From Chrysomallon squamiferum (Eukaryota; Mollusca; Gastropoda; Neomphalida; Peltospiridae), in the NCBI GenBank assembly GCA_012295275.1, contig CM022677.1, positions 14,781,445 to 14,817,942 of the forward strand: 36,498 bases of DNA. Reading direction: 5' to 3'. The position numbers were made by a program, and so were the translations under genes. Below, one piece after another: positions 21,331 to 34,208 of this stretch. The notes beneath the pieces were generated by a model, which was not told the DNA's origin, searched no databases, and worked only from the letters and a program-made list of their open reading frames with translations. Position 1 is the first letter of the stretch; each line of letters begins with the position of its first letter.

Positions 21331-23264
21331 AAATAAACTTCATAACTTTGTGTACATAATGGAATATCATTTACGTTTTCTTCTATTATTTTAATAATAA
21401 TAAAATTAAAATAATACAGAAATAATCCTGAATCTACACATCCTTCCATCCACCCATTAACTTCCATCCCTTCTTCAGTCAGTTTATCATATCATTCATT
21501 CCAGACCTATATCACCTCTCTCTTTTAAAAATAAATATGATTTATGTTATAATGTTTATACAGTGTAACAAAATTAAAAAGTAATTTCAATACCCATCCC
21601 CAGCACGATTTACAGACGTTAATGTAATAAGGGCGAGTTTCGGTGACCTTTAACAGAGTAAACATAGATTACCGGTGACAAATGAAAACAGCTACTGAAA
21701 TCTCTGTGTCTATAGCCCAGTTTGCATTAATTATTTCCCATTCATTTTCTAAGGTTGATTAAAAATAATGCTGATAATTACAGATATTACATTTCTAAGT
21801 TGTCTTGGAAAGCTTCTTATGTGAAAACAAATAATATTTGAAAAATATTTGAAGTACTAGAAGAATTATTTTACTACGTTTTCACATTAAAACCGACTTT
21901 GTATATGCAAAGGGCTTAGAAAGCATCATTTTGATATAAAACATATGTATACTGGTTTGAAACTGTATGAGATATTCAGTATTCTGTTTGCCAAATGACT
22001 GAAATGAGTCTCAGATTTTTCCACAGATTATGAAGGAAAAATACCAGCAAATTTTATTCAGATAAAAATTCGTTACTTCCTTCACATCAGTCATATCACA
22101 GATATTTTGGTGTAAATTTAATCTCCAGTTTTCTATTTTATTTTTATTTTTATCTTTTTGGGGTCATTGTATAGTTATAAGTTATATAATTTAAAAGATA
22201 ATTATATTTTTGAAAATACTATTACATAGCTGCTAAATATAGTAATTTAAACGAAAAGCAAAATATAACTGATTATTCTGCTGAATGATGAATAAAAATT
22301 CAGCTAAATTTCTCCAAAAAAATAAAAATTACACTCGTCTTGTGACGTATTGTTTAATAATTCATTTTCGATTATCTGCCCTTGAAAACTTTCCATAAAG
22401 CAGACGACGAAACATTTTACAACTAAATTACAAACATGTACTCCAAAGTATATAAAGAATATAAAAAAAAGCAAAAAACATTTCAAGAAAGTAATATTCT
22501 ACCATTACCTGTATATATAAAGAAGTCAACTCTTCGTGATTCTTAGAATCTACATTTAACTGAGAAAACCATAAATAACAAACACCTCAAATAAAAGAGA
22601 AGTCGCGCCTCCACCTCGAAATAAAAAATTATATGAGAGTAATCTCCCTTCAGCTATAGTTTCTTTCTTTCTTCTGTTTGTGGGGTTCTCGGTGTACATC
22701 ATTGCACACCACAGAAAATCGCTGATAACGAAACGTCGTATATAGCTGTATAATGAGTAATAAATGTAAATGTGTAGGTACTTCCAGGAATATCAATTTT
22801 CATACAATATAAATGAATAATAAAATAAAACAATAAAAAATGTGTGGACGCTGTCAAAACCGGATGATTCACTGAGACCAACGTTTCCAGGAATATCAAC
22901 GTGATTCCGTTTTTAGATTTTCATACAATATAAACAAATGTTAATGGACTATCAGTTGTCAGAGGATGAAAAGTCTGTCATTTATGACTCCTACGTGAAA
23001 CTGATGTACGTGAAATTATCAGTAGTTTTTATGAAGCAAAATACAGGAAAATATTATAAAACATCACGTTATTTTCACTCAGTATCAATTTATAATATAA
23101 ACGTCGCTGGTTTTATGTAATCTCTTCTGCTGTTAATCAAATATTAATTTTAATTCATAACTTAGTGACTAGATATACAGGGAAAGCCCTCTGTTGTGAA
23201 CTAGTTTTCTGTTAAACTGAGTTACAATTTCTTCTCTACAACAAAATATATATATATATATATA
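21331..23264. other. Non-coding AT-rich region
   Basis: No gene is supported. A motif containing TTCCAGGAATATCAA followed by TTTTCATACAATATAAA is present twice (about 22783 and 22887), a local duplication. From about 23048 it contains one arm of the fold-back repeat described below. A (TA)n run sits at about 23246-23265. Confidence 0.5.
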
Positions 23265-23458
23265 TAAAATTAATACTGAACACGTGAGAAGTTACATTTT
23301 ACTTGAATCACAAAATTTCAGTTTGCAAAGCAAACGACATTAAAATTAAAATTCACAGAGATAAGCTAAGTTTTGTTTTTTAAAACGCGACATAATTCAC
23401 ATTTTATATATAAAACCAGCGACGTTTATTGATACTTAGTGAAAATATCGTGATGTTT
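23048..23458. repeat. Fold-back repeat straddling the edge of A'
   Basis: A segment at about 23048-23120 (ATCACGTTATTTTCACTCAG … AACGTCGCTGGTTTTAT) is the reverse complement of about 23398-23458. The spacer is about 280 bases. Only one arm (at about 2048-2110) is present in block A, so the second may have been added in A'. Confidence 0.55.
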
Positions 23459-24583
23459 TGTTATGTTTTACCTCTATTTTGCATCATTAAAAGATACAAT
23501 CTTACCTGAAGCTTTTAAAATATCAGATTAAACAGACGCCATTTCAAATACATATATAATGATAGATACTATTAATATCCACCATCCAATATAAATTGTG
23601 CAGTCGGTATTAAAATTAAAATTATATTTATTTATTTATTTATTTATTTCAGTTAAAGATAATCAGTGTAAATAGAGGTATTCATAATATTTCAAGCTAC
23701 TTTTGGTTGGATCTCAGTTTATAAAACCAAAATCTTGTTAATTTATAGAACATAAATTCCGTCCAGCAATGTGTCCATAGAAAAATACACTGTACGTCAA
23801 AGTTTCTTGTTTCAGTAAATACTCAAATACCTGTGACTTTTGGAAGAACAAAACCGTCGTGTCTTCACAAGTTTCACTGAAACGTTTCTTCACAAAACAC
23901 TCGCCGTTGTATAGGACGAACAACTACCACATTTCTTAAAATATTCTGCTTAAGTATTAATCACCAGAAAAATGTAATTAAAAACACTGTCTATGGTGTA
24001 ATTATTGAAAATCAGCTTCATCGTTCTTCTGCTTAGAAAAAGTATATTTCCTAAAATACATATAATGCTTTGTCTGGAAGTAAAAAAAAATTATATTTTC
24101 TTCTAGTACTACTACTATCAGGAAGGGAGAGAGAGAGATAAAAAATAAAACGAAAACAAAAATTAAGTCTTTTCTTAATAATACGAATCTGGAAATCTAA
24201 CTCGCTATGTATCAACTCCACAGCTACTGTCGAAAATAGGGTACATAACTCTCTATTTCGCATATTATGTTCTGTTTTAGATATTTAGTTTTATCTGTAA
24301 TAATAATGTGATTTTTCTATAAACAGCAGTAGAATTATATGAGAATATCGAGAAGGCTTTCATACTAATGTGATATTTTATTAACAGAACTTGTTTCACA
24401 GAACAGCTAAATAGGAGTAATTTTAGACGGCGTTATGAAAATAAGATGCCACTTCAGTACCGCTATCATTATTTATGTTACATGTTTTATGTTGTAAACA
24501 GAGGCGTAGCGGTAATATTATGTATTGAAAAATAGAGGTATTGTTTTTTAATTAACAATATTAGATACTTTTATGTTGCATAA

Positions 24584-24626
<43 letters not shown>

Positions 24627-25280
24627 AAAATAAATAAATAAATAATAAGCTTAATTTTTCATTAACAGGTATAACGTATCTAACAAGTTGAATAATGAAT
24701 CGGCGTTTAATAATGGGTATTATTCTCATTTTATTTTATTAAGATAGTAGAATTGCAGTTGAGAGGTGAGAGACTAGATTAAGATGAATTAATTTCACCA
24801 TGTTATTGATATTTGCAAGTGCATCTTTCTTAAATTCTAGAAAAGTCTAGAAGATAGAGAAACATTAATAGACGTTTTTATTATTAAAAGTAAAGTGAAA
24901 AGGCGAGGATGCGCGAGATGAATCTTGTTTAGTATAACACAAGTTCTGTAAATATACTGCGCTGTTACAGATTAATTCTTAATTAATTGTAGAAAGTGAT
25001 ATTCTATTATCTCCCCTAAAAATTAAATTGATAGTTAGACAATTAATATTCAACTATATATTAATAATCTACAGAGCTATATATTAATGTAAAATATTAC
25101 GGTTCTTTCGCTGAATTTAAATGTATAAACAGGTCTGGTTGAAGCAAATAAACTATAAATATTGTCGTTCAGTTACATTATATGTGGTAAACAGCGTTCA
25201 TCATAATGACAAGAACAGCTTTTTGTTTATTACTGCAATATAAAGGACATTTCAGTTGCCGTTTACAGGGACAAATACAT
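23265..25280 (-). repeat. Inverted repeat block A' (right copy)
   Basis: Reverse complement of 605-2260 with a few percent divergence and small indels. It contains an expanded (AAAT)n run at about 24582-24645, where block A has only about 20 bases. A minus-strand frame at 23738-23923 shares a short peptide (FEYLLKQETLTYS) with the plus-strand reading of block A, but that copy has stops, so no gene is called. Confidence 0.85.
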
Positions 25281-26129
25281 ATATAAATATATTTATTAAT
25301 ATTAATATTAATATCTAAGATCCGTCAATATTTTAGGCACAAAATCTCTCCCAGTGAGATAAAATATCATCGATGCTTTATTATCAATGTTTTCTGCAGT
25401 GTTTATCATTTCTTTTACTGAAGTTTTAATTACAGCGACACCTGCACTTATCACTGTAATCTGAGAGGTAGATAGGTAGGTGGATAGACAGATAGACACA
25501 CAGATAGATGGAGAGTGAGACAGACATACATATATAGAGATAAATCCATATACAGACATACAGACACACAGAGAGATAGAAAACCCCCAAACTGAACTGA
25601 ATAATTAAAATGTCCAATAAAAGAAAAGTTGTGAAAAGCGAGGTTAATGTGATATTATATAATAATGCATGTACAAACATTTTCTTACAAGTTCATTTGC
25701 CTATAAAATGTAAAATGTCTGTCTATCTCTATATCCATCAATGTATCTATCTGTCTGTTATTTAACTATATACATAAACACCGTCTCACTGATATCAACT
25801 TACGTATATAACTATCCTCTAAGGCAAACACGTATACCAAACTATTTCTTTTCTATGTGTGTGTGTCTATCTCTCTGTCTGTTTATTTGTTGATAATTGT
25901 TTCTTTCTTTATAATGAAGACTGTAATACTGACATAACGACATTAACGATAAAAGCAGCAACACTTATTGCAATAATACTACATAAAATGATAAACAAAA
26001 AAACAAAAAAAATTCTGAGTAGTTAGGTCCTCGAATTTATTGTACTGATTATTGCTATATAATCATTGTTTACTACTAATAATAATTAATCCTAATCGTA
26101 ATACAAGTCAGATTCAAAACTTCAATAAA
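25281..26129. other. Spacer between A' and B'
   Basis: It includes a GATA/GACA-like degenerate simple repeat at about 25465-25580 and its complement-like CTGT/ATCT words near 25715-25760. No gene is seen. The part next to 26130 is the 3' flank of the transposase relic, hidden by the gap in the left arm. Confidence 0.5.
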
Positions 26130-26565
26130 CTAAACTCCTTGACAAATATCACACAAGAATACAATATCTTTAAAGTCTGCACCAGCTGGGATTTCAAGAT
26201 TTGCGCAAGAATCAAGACAATACCAATTTGGGCACCCGTCACATCCTATGAACTCGTCAGAATTCATTCCATCATCAACTCTGCCACAGAGTTCACAATT
26301 GTCTTGTGTATTACTACATCTCTGTCTTCCAGTTCAGGCTCATCACCATCAGCGTTTTATTTGACTGCATCCACCGGTTCTGCTGTAGCATTCAAATTGA
26401 ACTGCCGTTTTGACTTTCGTATCTTCTATTTGTTTGTTGTTGTAATTTTGCCTCTAAAACATTTGCTTTCTTTGCCTTTTCTTCCTCCTCCTTCTTCTTC
26501 TCTGCCGACTCTTCTTCATACCTCTTGACACTTTCTTCCTCTGTCAGTGCCTCGGCATACCTCAT
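26130..26565 (-). pseudogene. C-terminal relic of a probable transposase with PHD-like finger (right)
   Basis: Partner of 17148-17542. Reading from the ATG at 26565 it gives MRYAEALTEEESVKRYEEES and a longer Lys/Glu-rich coiled coil plus NRRYESQNGSS before a stop. After further frame changes the finger region follows and ends with the TAG at 26130-26132. The histidine of the NWHC motif in the left copy is tyrosine here (NWYC), which would remove a zinc ligand. It is a dead copy by frame changes as well. The probable identity is the same pogo/Tigger-like transposase tail. Confidence 0.55.
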
Positions 26566-28042
<1,477 letters not shown>

Positions 28043-29311
28043 GTGAGTCTGTTTGTTCAAAGCAGTGCATCGTGTCTAGTATATTACAGACTATATACAA
28101 CCCTGTCACTGAGTCTGTTCAAGGCGGTGCACTGTATCTAGTATATTACAGACTTGGGTATGTACTACCCTATCTGTGAGTCTGTTTGTTCAAGGCAGTG
28201 CACTGCATCTAGTATATTACAGACTTGGGTATGTACTACCCTATCTGTGAGTCTGTTTGTTCAAGGCAGAGCATCATCTCCAGTATATTACAGAATGTGG
28301 TATGTACTATCCTGTCAGTGAGTCTGTCCAAGGCAGTGCAATGTGTCTAGTATATTATAGACTGTGGTATATACCATCCTATCAGAGAGTCTGTTTGTTC
28401 AAGGTAGTGGATTGTGTCTAGTATATTACAGACTGTGGTTTGTACTATCCTGTTAGTGAGTCTGTTGGTTCAAGGCAGTGCATCTTGTCCAGTATATTAC
28501 AGAATGTGGTATGTACTATCCTGTCAGTGAGTCTCTTGAAGAATATTACAGACTGTGGTATGTACTACCCTGTTAGTGAGATTGTTTGTTCAAGGTAGTG
28601 GATTGTTTCTAGTATATTTAAGACTGTGGTATGTACTATCCTGTCAGTGAGTCTGTTTATTGAAGGTAGTGGATCTTGTCTAGAATATTTCAGACTGTGG
28701 CATGTACTATCCTGTTAGTCAGTCTGTTTGTTCAAGGCAGTGCATCGTGTCTAGTATATTACAGACTGTGGTGTGTACCACCCTATAAGTGAATCTGTTT
28801 TTTCAAGGCAGTGCTTCTTGTCCAGTATATTACAGACTATGGTATGTACTACCCTGTCAGTGAGTCTGCTCAGGGCAGTGCACTGTATCTAGTATATTAC
28901 AGACTAGGTATGTACTATCCTGTCAGTGGGTCCGATCAAGGCAGTGCACCGTGTCTAGTATATTATAGACTGTGGTATGTACCACCCTATGAGTGAGTCT
29001 GTTTGTTCAATACAGTACATCTTGTCCAGTATATTACAGACTGTGGTATGTACTACCCTGTGAATGAGTCTGTTCAGGGCAGTCCACTGTATCTAGTATA
29101 TTACAGTCTGTGGTATGTACCACCCTATGAGTGAGTCTGTTTGTTCAAGGCAGTGCATCTTGTCTAGTATATTAGAGACTGTGGTATGTACTACCCTGAC
29201 AGTGAATCTGTTTGTTCAAGGCAGTGCCTCGTTTCTAGTATATTACTCTCTGTGGTATGTACTACCCTGTCAGTGAGTCTGTTTGTTCAAGGCAGTGCCT
29301 CGTTTCTAGTA
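28043..29311 (-). repeat. Tandem satellite, unit about 67-71 bp, about 18 copies (right)
   Basis: Same satellite as 12787-13929 on the opposite strand: GAGTCTGTTTGTTCAAGGCA, then GTGCATCGTGTCTAGTATAT, then TACAGACTGTGGTATGTACT. Several units are shortened (for example near 28530) and the copy order differs from the left. Confidence 0.9.
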
Positions 29312-29848
29312 GAGACAGTGTTTTTTATATCAGGTCATTCATGAAAACTTATATAATTTACCTGTACTATATTAATTCAAAATGTTATTGATAAAAAGAG
29401 AACTAAAAGAATATAACATCTAAAATGTGATATTATAATACTTGTTGTTTTTGTCAGTCACTGAACGAGTGATGGAAATTTGACTGTTCATGAATTGTTT
29501 TTTTTATATGCTATTTATTTTAAAATACTAAATAATGCAATCAACACTAAATAATGTCTCCATATTATTTAAGTTAAAAAACTATATAACTGTTTCACAT
29601 GAATAAAGTATTATAAAATGTATTACTAACTTTCACCTAGATAATAAAATTTAAAAAACCCAAGCAAATAATAAACACATCCACAAAACACATGCACACA
29701 CACTGACACACAAAACACCCACCCAAGGTAAAAGTGCTTTACCATGTTAACAGATGGTGGAGAGGAAGTTTCGTATCTGTTTATCGGTGAGTTTCTTTCT
29801 AAACAAAAACATTTTACACAGTAATTGTTATAATCACTAACAACAGTT
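29312..29848 (-). other. Shared spacer and region downstream of the RING exon
   Basis: Mirror of about 12300-12786. Between about 29755 and 29871 a minus-strand frame shifted by one relative to the RING frame stays open (includes YNNYCVKCFCLERNSPINRY). This may be the original continuation of the RING-protein coding sequence. About 29650-29730 is CA-rich. Confidence 0.5.
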
Positions 29849-30049
29849 TTACTTTTGTCTGCACCTGACACCAGAATGGAAACAGGACAAGAACAGTTTT
29901 ATCTCGTTGTTATTGTAAGTGTGGTTTATGTAGCCCTGCAGACATTTGGTGCAGAACAAGTGTCCACAATACAGAACTCGCAGCTTGTGAAAAATTTCCA
30001 TACAAAGACAACACAAAAGAATATCATCAGAATCTGAAGCTGTTGCCAT
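29849..30049 (-). CDS. RING-finger protein exon (right copy, 66 codons)
   Basis: It starts at an ATG three bases after an acceptor-like ATTAACAG and reads MATASDSDDILLCCLCMEIF. The RING ligands are C13, C16, C28, H30, C33 and C36, followed by C56; the next cysteine is C63, six residues on instead of two. RING domains recruit E2 ubiquitin-conjugating enzymes, and the N-terminal position suggests a TRIM-like E3 ligase. The frame ends in TAA at 29849, while the +1 frame continues as a Cys-containing, protein-like stretch. A one- or two-base change near LFLSCF has therefore probably disturbed the last zinc-binding pair and truncated the protein. Its twin at 12099-12299 has lost the start and two cysteines. 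This copy may be expressed but is likely defective. Confidence 0.65.
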   Translation of the reverse strand: MATASDSDDILLCCLCMEIFHKLRVLYCGHLFCTKCLQGYINHTYNNNEIKLFLSCFHSGVRCRQK

Positions 30050-30185
30050 ATCTGTTAATAATAAAAATTAAAATAATAATAATAACAACAACAACAGCAG
30101 CAGCAGTAGCAAGGACATGGAAGACTCGAGAAGATAAAAAAGAAAATACAGAGAAAGTGAAATGTAAGAAAATAAAAGTAAAAGA

Positions 30186-30227
<42 letters not shown>

Positions 30228-30573
30228 CATAATAATAATAATAAAAACAACAACAAAGAAAAGCCAACACAATGCCGTCCTTAATTAAGTACATCAATGA
30301 CAACAAAGATATCAATAAATTCTTAAGCGCTCTCAATTCAGCAACAAATAATTTACATTATTTTTTCTTACAAAATATCTGAATTAACAGTCTTTTTCAT
30401 CAATGTTTATCTGATTAGGGCTAATAAAAAATATAAAAAATGCAAGTAATAAGATAACAGTTAACATTAGCTTCTGACAAAAATATTACATTCTGATTAC
30501 TTTTTACCTTAATTTTTTATACAAATGTCATTATCATCTTTGTCAATTAAAGAGAAAGACAGTGTCAACTCAC
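30050..30573 (-). other. Intron-like DNA with (ATA)n tract
   Basis: It holds a (TTG)/(CTG)-type run (as CAA/CAG near 30085-30108) and (ATA)n at about 30187-30243. The rest matches the left intron (11690-11907) up to about 30510. No gene is seen in it. Confidence 0.6.
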
Positions 30574-30671
30574 TTGTTCTCTTCAAGTTCTGTTTGATAT
30601 TTTTTGTGTGATTGTTTAATGTTCCCAACATGATTAACCATTACCTCCATTGTACAACTGAGTCTCATCTC
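30574..30671 (-). CDS. IRAG/LRMP-like exon 5 (right arm only)
   Basis: A 98-base exon flanked by TGTTTTTGTAG and GTGAGT. In phase 0 it reads EMRLSCTMEVMVNHVGNIKQ and then HKKYQTELEEN. This parallels the ESRVSKAVEVMIQHVENLK region recalled for LRMP, including the heptad-like spacing of a coiled coil. It ends two bases into a codon, so another exon should follow, but none is recognised before the RING exon. It is deleted from the left arm. Confidence 0.7.
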
Positions 30672-31073
30672 CTACAAAAACACACAATTATATTTGAACT
30701 GATTTTACTTGTAGAATTCTCTGGTCATTAATTATCCTTTTATAAATAAATAAAGAAATAAAGAAATAAAAAGTTAGAGTAAAGTAAAAAGAATCTTAAA
30801 ATCAGACTGCCATTTCATGGCAGGTGTCTTTATAACTGAACAAATAATTAGTCCTTAGTGATTCTACGGATTCTTTCAATAAATGAGATATGTGCAGACA
30901 AAGCATCAGTATACAATAATTGCTAATCATTTTCATGATTTTACAAAAACAAATATATTACATTTTTATGTAAGTTGCTTAATTCACTGTAAGAAAACTA
31001 TTTTGCATAGAATTTTGTGAAAGACTGAAGAAATATTTAAAACTGAAATAAAATGAATAATGTATTTAAATAC
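30672..31073 (-). other. Intron 4 of the IRAG-like fragment
   Basis: AT-rich sequence between exons 4 and 5, present only in the right arm. Nothing else is seen. Confidence 0.6.
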
Positions 31074-31204
31074 CTGCCGGACAGCACCAAATACTTCAAC
31101 TCTACTGGAGACTTGAGCTGCTCTTTGTTCCAAAATGTCAGTCTGAGTTTGTATTTATCAACAATTTCTTGAATATTTCTATCCTTAACAAGCTGATTTA
31201 ACCT
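31074..31204 (-). pseudogene. IRAG/LRMP-like exon 4 with frameshift (right arm only)
   Basis: Flanked by TTTATTTTCAG and CAG|GTATTT. The entry frame reads RLNQLVKDRNIQEIVDK. The exit frame reads TDILEQRAAQVSSRVEVFGA and joins exon 5 in phase 0. The second part matches the QCAARVASRAEMLGA region recalled for LRMP. The two frames differ by one missing base near 31150. The exon is 131 bases, and 132 would keep the frame. The coding sequence is therefore broken here, although both splice sites look sound. The exon is absent from the left arm. Confidence 0.7.
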
Positions 31205-31593
31205 CTGAAAATAAACAGTTTAAATCCAGTTTAGTATATTGGTTTCTTCAGTTCCTATAAATACATGATGAAAGATCTGAATGTCATTCAGTAAAAACTG
31301 ACATTTACTTGTTATAAAACAATTAAATAAATTAAGTCTGCATGAATCAATATAATTATAGTAAACTAAAAATTGAAACATAACCTTTTTTACATCTTTT
31401 GTTTTGTATTCTGATGAGATTTAATGATGCAGTTATCAATTCAAATTATTTACTGAAAACTAATCTAAAGAGATAAAAATAAAGATGAATTTGATTCACG
31501 TAATTAAAGGTAAAGTAGAATTTTTCATTCAGAAACACCTTCAACAAAATTAACATAGATCTGTTGTTCTTTATGAACTGATTTCACACATAC
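31205..31593 (-). other. Intron 3 of the IRAG-like fragment
   Basis: The part next to exon 3 matches the left arm up to about 31290, where the left arm's deletion begins. Confidence 0.6.
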
Positions 31594-31722
31594 CTCAACA
31601 TCAATCCTTAAGCCATGTAGTTCTTGGTCCATGTTCTTTTCAGCAATGTCCCACAACCTTTCTTGACTCTCTTTTCTCTGCTCTTGAGTTAATTTGTCCA
31701 TCTTGAAGGTCAGGAACTTAGT
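31594..31722 (-). CDS. IRAG/LRMP-like exon 3 (right copy)
   Basis: 129 bases, fully open, with GTATGT donor and CTAG acceptor identical to the left copy. It differs from the left at three bases, each changing a residue (Pro to Gln, Ser to Leu, Asn to Ile). It splices in frame from exon 2 (32293-32322) and to exon 4. The coding frame is lost inside exon 4, so this copy is probably part of an unprocessed pseudogene or gene fragment. Confidence 0.7.
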
Positions 31723-32292
31723 CTAGTTAACATACCAAAAATAAACTGTAATATATAAATTCAATCAAAACACTAATGTAAGAACATTCAAGTCACATTA
31801 CACTGAAAATAATAAAGTATGTTAATAAAATAATAAGCAGACATTTCATTAGTTGCACATCATTTTGTAAATAGGAAACATAAATTCCCTGATAGTCTGA
31901 GCAAGAGATACATATTCTGTGTATACATGAGTGAGAGTGTGTGTGTGTGTGTTTTTTAATATTTGTATCTATAATATGGCTTTTTAAATAGGAAAATTAT
32001 CTCTTTTCATAAGCTTGTTATTTCATTTTCAGACTAAACTGAGTGAAGATTGTCTAGTATAATAAGTTAAAGATAAATGTGTAACTAGAAAAACTATTAC
32101 TACATTTAATAAACACTAAAAGCATACACCATCTCCAAAACAAAGAACCTACACTAACTGAATAAATAATCATTTTTCACATATGTATTGTTTACCACAT
32201 TGAAAGATCTCAATGACAAAAATTATTCTAAAAGTAACAAATAACATCTTTAAGTAAAATTCTAAGTAAATGCAGAATAGAAATTTACTCAC
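31723..32292 (-). other. Intron 2 of the IRAG-like fragment
   Basis: Collinear with 10741-11242 on the left, with small indels and a (TG)n run near 31935-31951 (CA-rich on the left). No gene is seen. Confidence 0.65.
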
Positions 32293-32322
32293 TTTGACTT
32301 CTTCATCTGAGAAGTTGGTGAA
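32293..32322 (-). CDS. IRAG/LRMP-like exon 2 (right copy, 10 codons)
   Basis: Encodes FTNFSDEEVK between ATTTCAG and GTGAGT. The single difference from the left copy is a Leu to Phe change; the donor changed from GTAAGT to GTGAGT and remains usable. Confidence 0.65.
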
Positions 32323-33088
32323 CTGAAATAAAAATATACAGTCGAGACAGTTGTCCTAATGGGAAAACAAATCTGGATATTGCTGATATTTTGCTAGTTA
32401 AGGAAAATGATGGATGCAACATGAACTGCTGAACACAAAACGTGTTTCCTGAACTAATTTAACTAATGTCTGCATGACTGAAATAAGGAAACCTCAGCAT
32501 AATATAAAAAGTTATCATAAATAAAATGCATAAACATGCAAAAACTCTACATGATTTCTATAAACATAACTGAAAACTAGGGCTGAAGATATCATGTCAT
32601 GTTAGATGTAATTATACATGTTTTAATCAGTTGTTTGCTCAAACCTGTATTGTGGGATTCAGTATACACAGTGCAGACAAGATTACACAATCAGAAGACT
32701 AACCAAAAAACCCAGATAGAAATGCATTTAATACCACCTTGAAACTGAGATATTGAGCAAGGTGTAACCAGACTTGCTATAATTAGTTGTCAAAAATCCC
32801 ACAATAAAGGGCAATTGAGTATTTTTGAGAAATGTTACTGAATCCCAATAATGTGTATAAATGTTTAGAAACTAAAAAATAATTTACAGTGACACATGAT
32901 AACTATATCATAATAGACACCAATGCTTTGCAGTCCTCATAACAAAATGTTAATGTCATTCTGCACTAGGTATGTGAATTCAATCATTTTGTTTACATAT
33001 TGCATTATGTTTCTGGGACAGCATAGAATTCTAATTAATTAATAATAATTTATTGCTAACATTTTGCATGAGATGATATAATTAATTC

Positions 33089-33142
<54 letters not shown>

Positions 33143-33515
33143 TTAGAATCTTGAACAAAATAATGCAGACAATCATACAATACTGCAACACTGACAAGGA
33201 AACTGAATTGATTCTGGGGCATAAAACAGAATCAAGAAAGTAAGTACTGGTTTTTACAGGTTTGTTTTATTTTAATTATTATTAGATTTATTGTTGTTGT
33301 GGTGGTGGTTGTTGCTGTTGATATTATTACTACTCATGTTTCTATTACATATTTTTAAATAATTATTTAAAATTCGATTTTTGTTCACTAAAACCACCCC
33401 AAAGAACCATAATTAATATCCCTTCCTCTCTCCCTGCAAAAATAATAATTAAAAACATTTAAAAATATCAAACTACAAGTATAAAATCTACTGATCTGTG
33501 TTGTATCTGACTTAC
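32323..33515 (-). other. Intron 1 of the IRAG-like fragment with (AT)n
   Basis: Collinear with 9488-10710. It carries an (AT)n run at about 33092-33138 where the left has only a few repeats, and lacks about 160 bases present on the left (about 9713-9870). No gene is seen. Confidence 0.6.
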
Positions 33516-33607
33516 CTGAAAGGTCTTTCTGTGTCTTTTAACCCAAGCTGGTCAAGAAAATCCTCTCAAATGGTGGACATCCAAAGTTTGTGCTGGTGGT
33601 ACGATAG
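33516..33607 (-). pseudogene. IRAG/LRMP-like exon 1 (right copy)
   Basis: 92 bases with the same splice borders as the left. It retains a segment (…DQLGLKDTERPF) missing from the left copy, which strengthens the LRMP-like reading. It has lost 8 bases further upstream, so the upstream frame runs into a TGA. Like the left, it ends two bases into a codon while exon 2 starts in phase 0. Confidence 0.55.
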
Positions 33608-34208
33608 CTATATTTAAACAACTATCTTGTTTCATGTACAAGTCACTGTTTTCTACTATTTAGCCAGATTTGTCTAAATAAACAAATATAGAACAAAAAG
33701 TATTTAAAAAATCTGGTAGAATTTTCTAATATGATTAACTAATTTATCATAATTGTAATTTTCTGTTATAAACATAAGACTTTTTGACAGCATGCTGGGC
33801 TTATATACTATTAGTTAGAATCATTCAGACTATTACAAACTGTACATCATTTCAATCCGATCTACTTATAATAATAGGATGATCCTGTAACCAGACCAAA
33901 GAACATAAACAAACATATCGTAATTACATTATTTATGTTTACTTTTAAAATAGTAAATGTCTGATAACCGTTACAGTAAGTTCAAGTTTTAACATGTAAA
34001 GATTCATTTTCTCAGTCATAATTTGTTTGTGTTTTTTTTTTTTTTCCACTATACTAGGAAAATGGTAGATACAAATGAGTATATCAAAGAATTTTCTCAA
34101 CCTATCAACTGAACTAAATATTAGATTTCCTGGCTTAACAACTCTATTTTTAACTTTTCCCAGACTAGGAAAAAAATGAAGAGAATGCTACATTATTTGC
34201 TAGATAGA
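33608..34208 (-). other. Outer flank of B'
   Basis: Matches about 8770-9402 in reverse. No further exon is recognised. A poly-T run lies near 34032-34045. Confidence 0.55.

Noticed and set aside
26052-26528. 158-codon plus-strand frame in the right arm
   Set aside because: It is the antisense shadow of the PHD-like transposase relic; the conserved Cys/His pattern is on the minus strand.
29855-30037. Plus-strand frame opposite the right RING exon, mirrored at 12111-12293
   Set aside because: Antisense of the RING exon; the zinc-ligand pattern is on the other strand.
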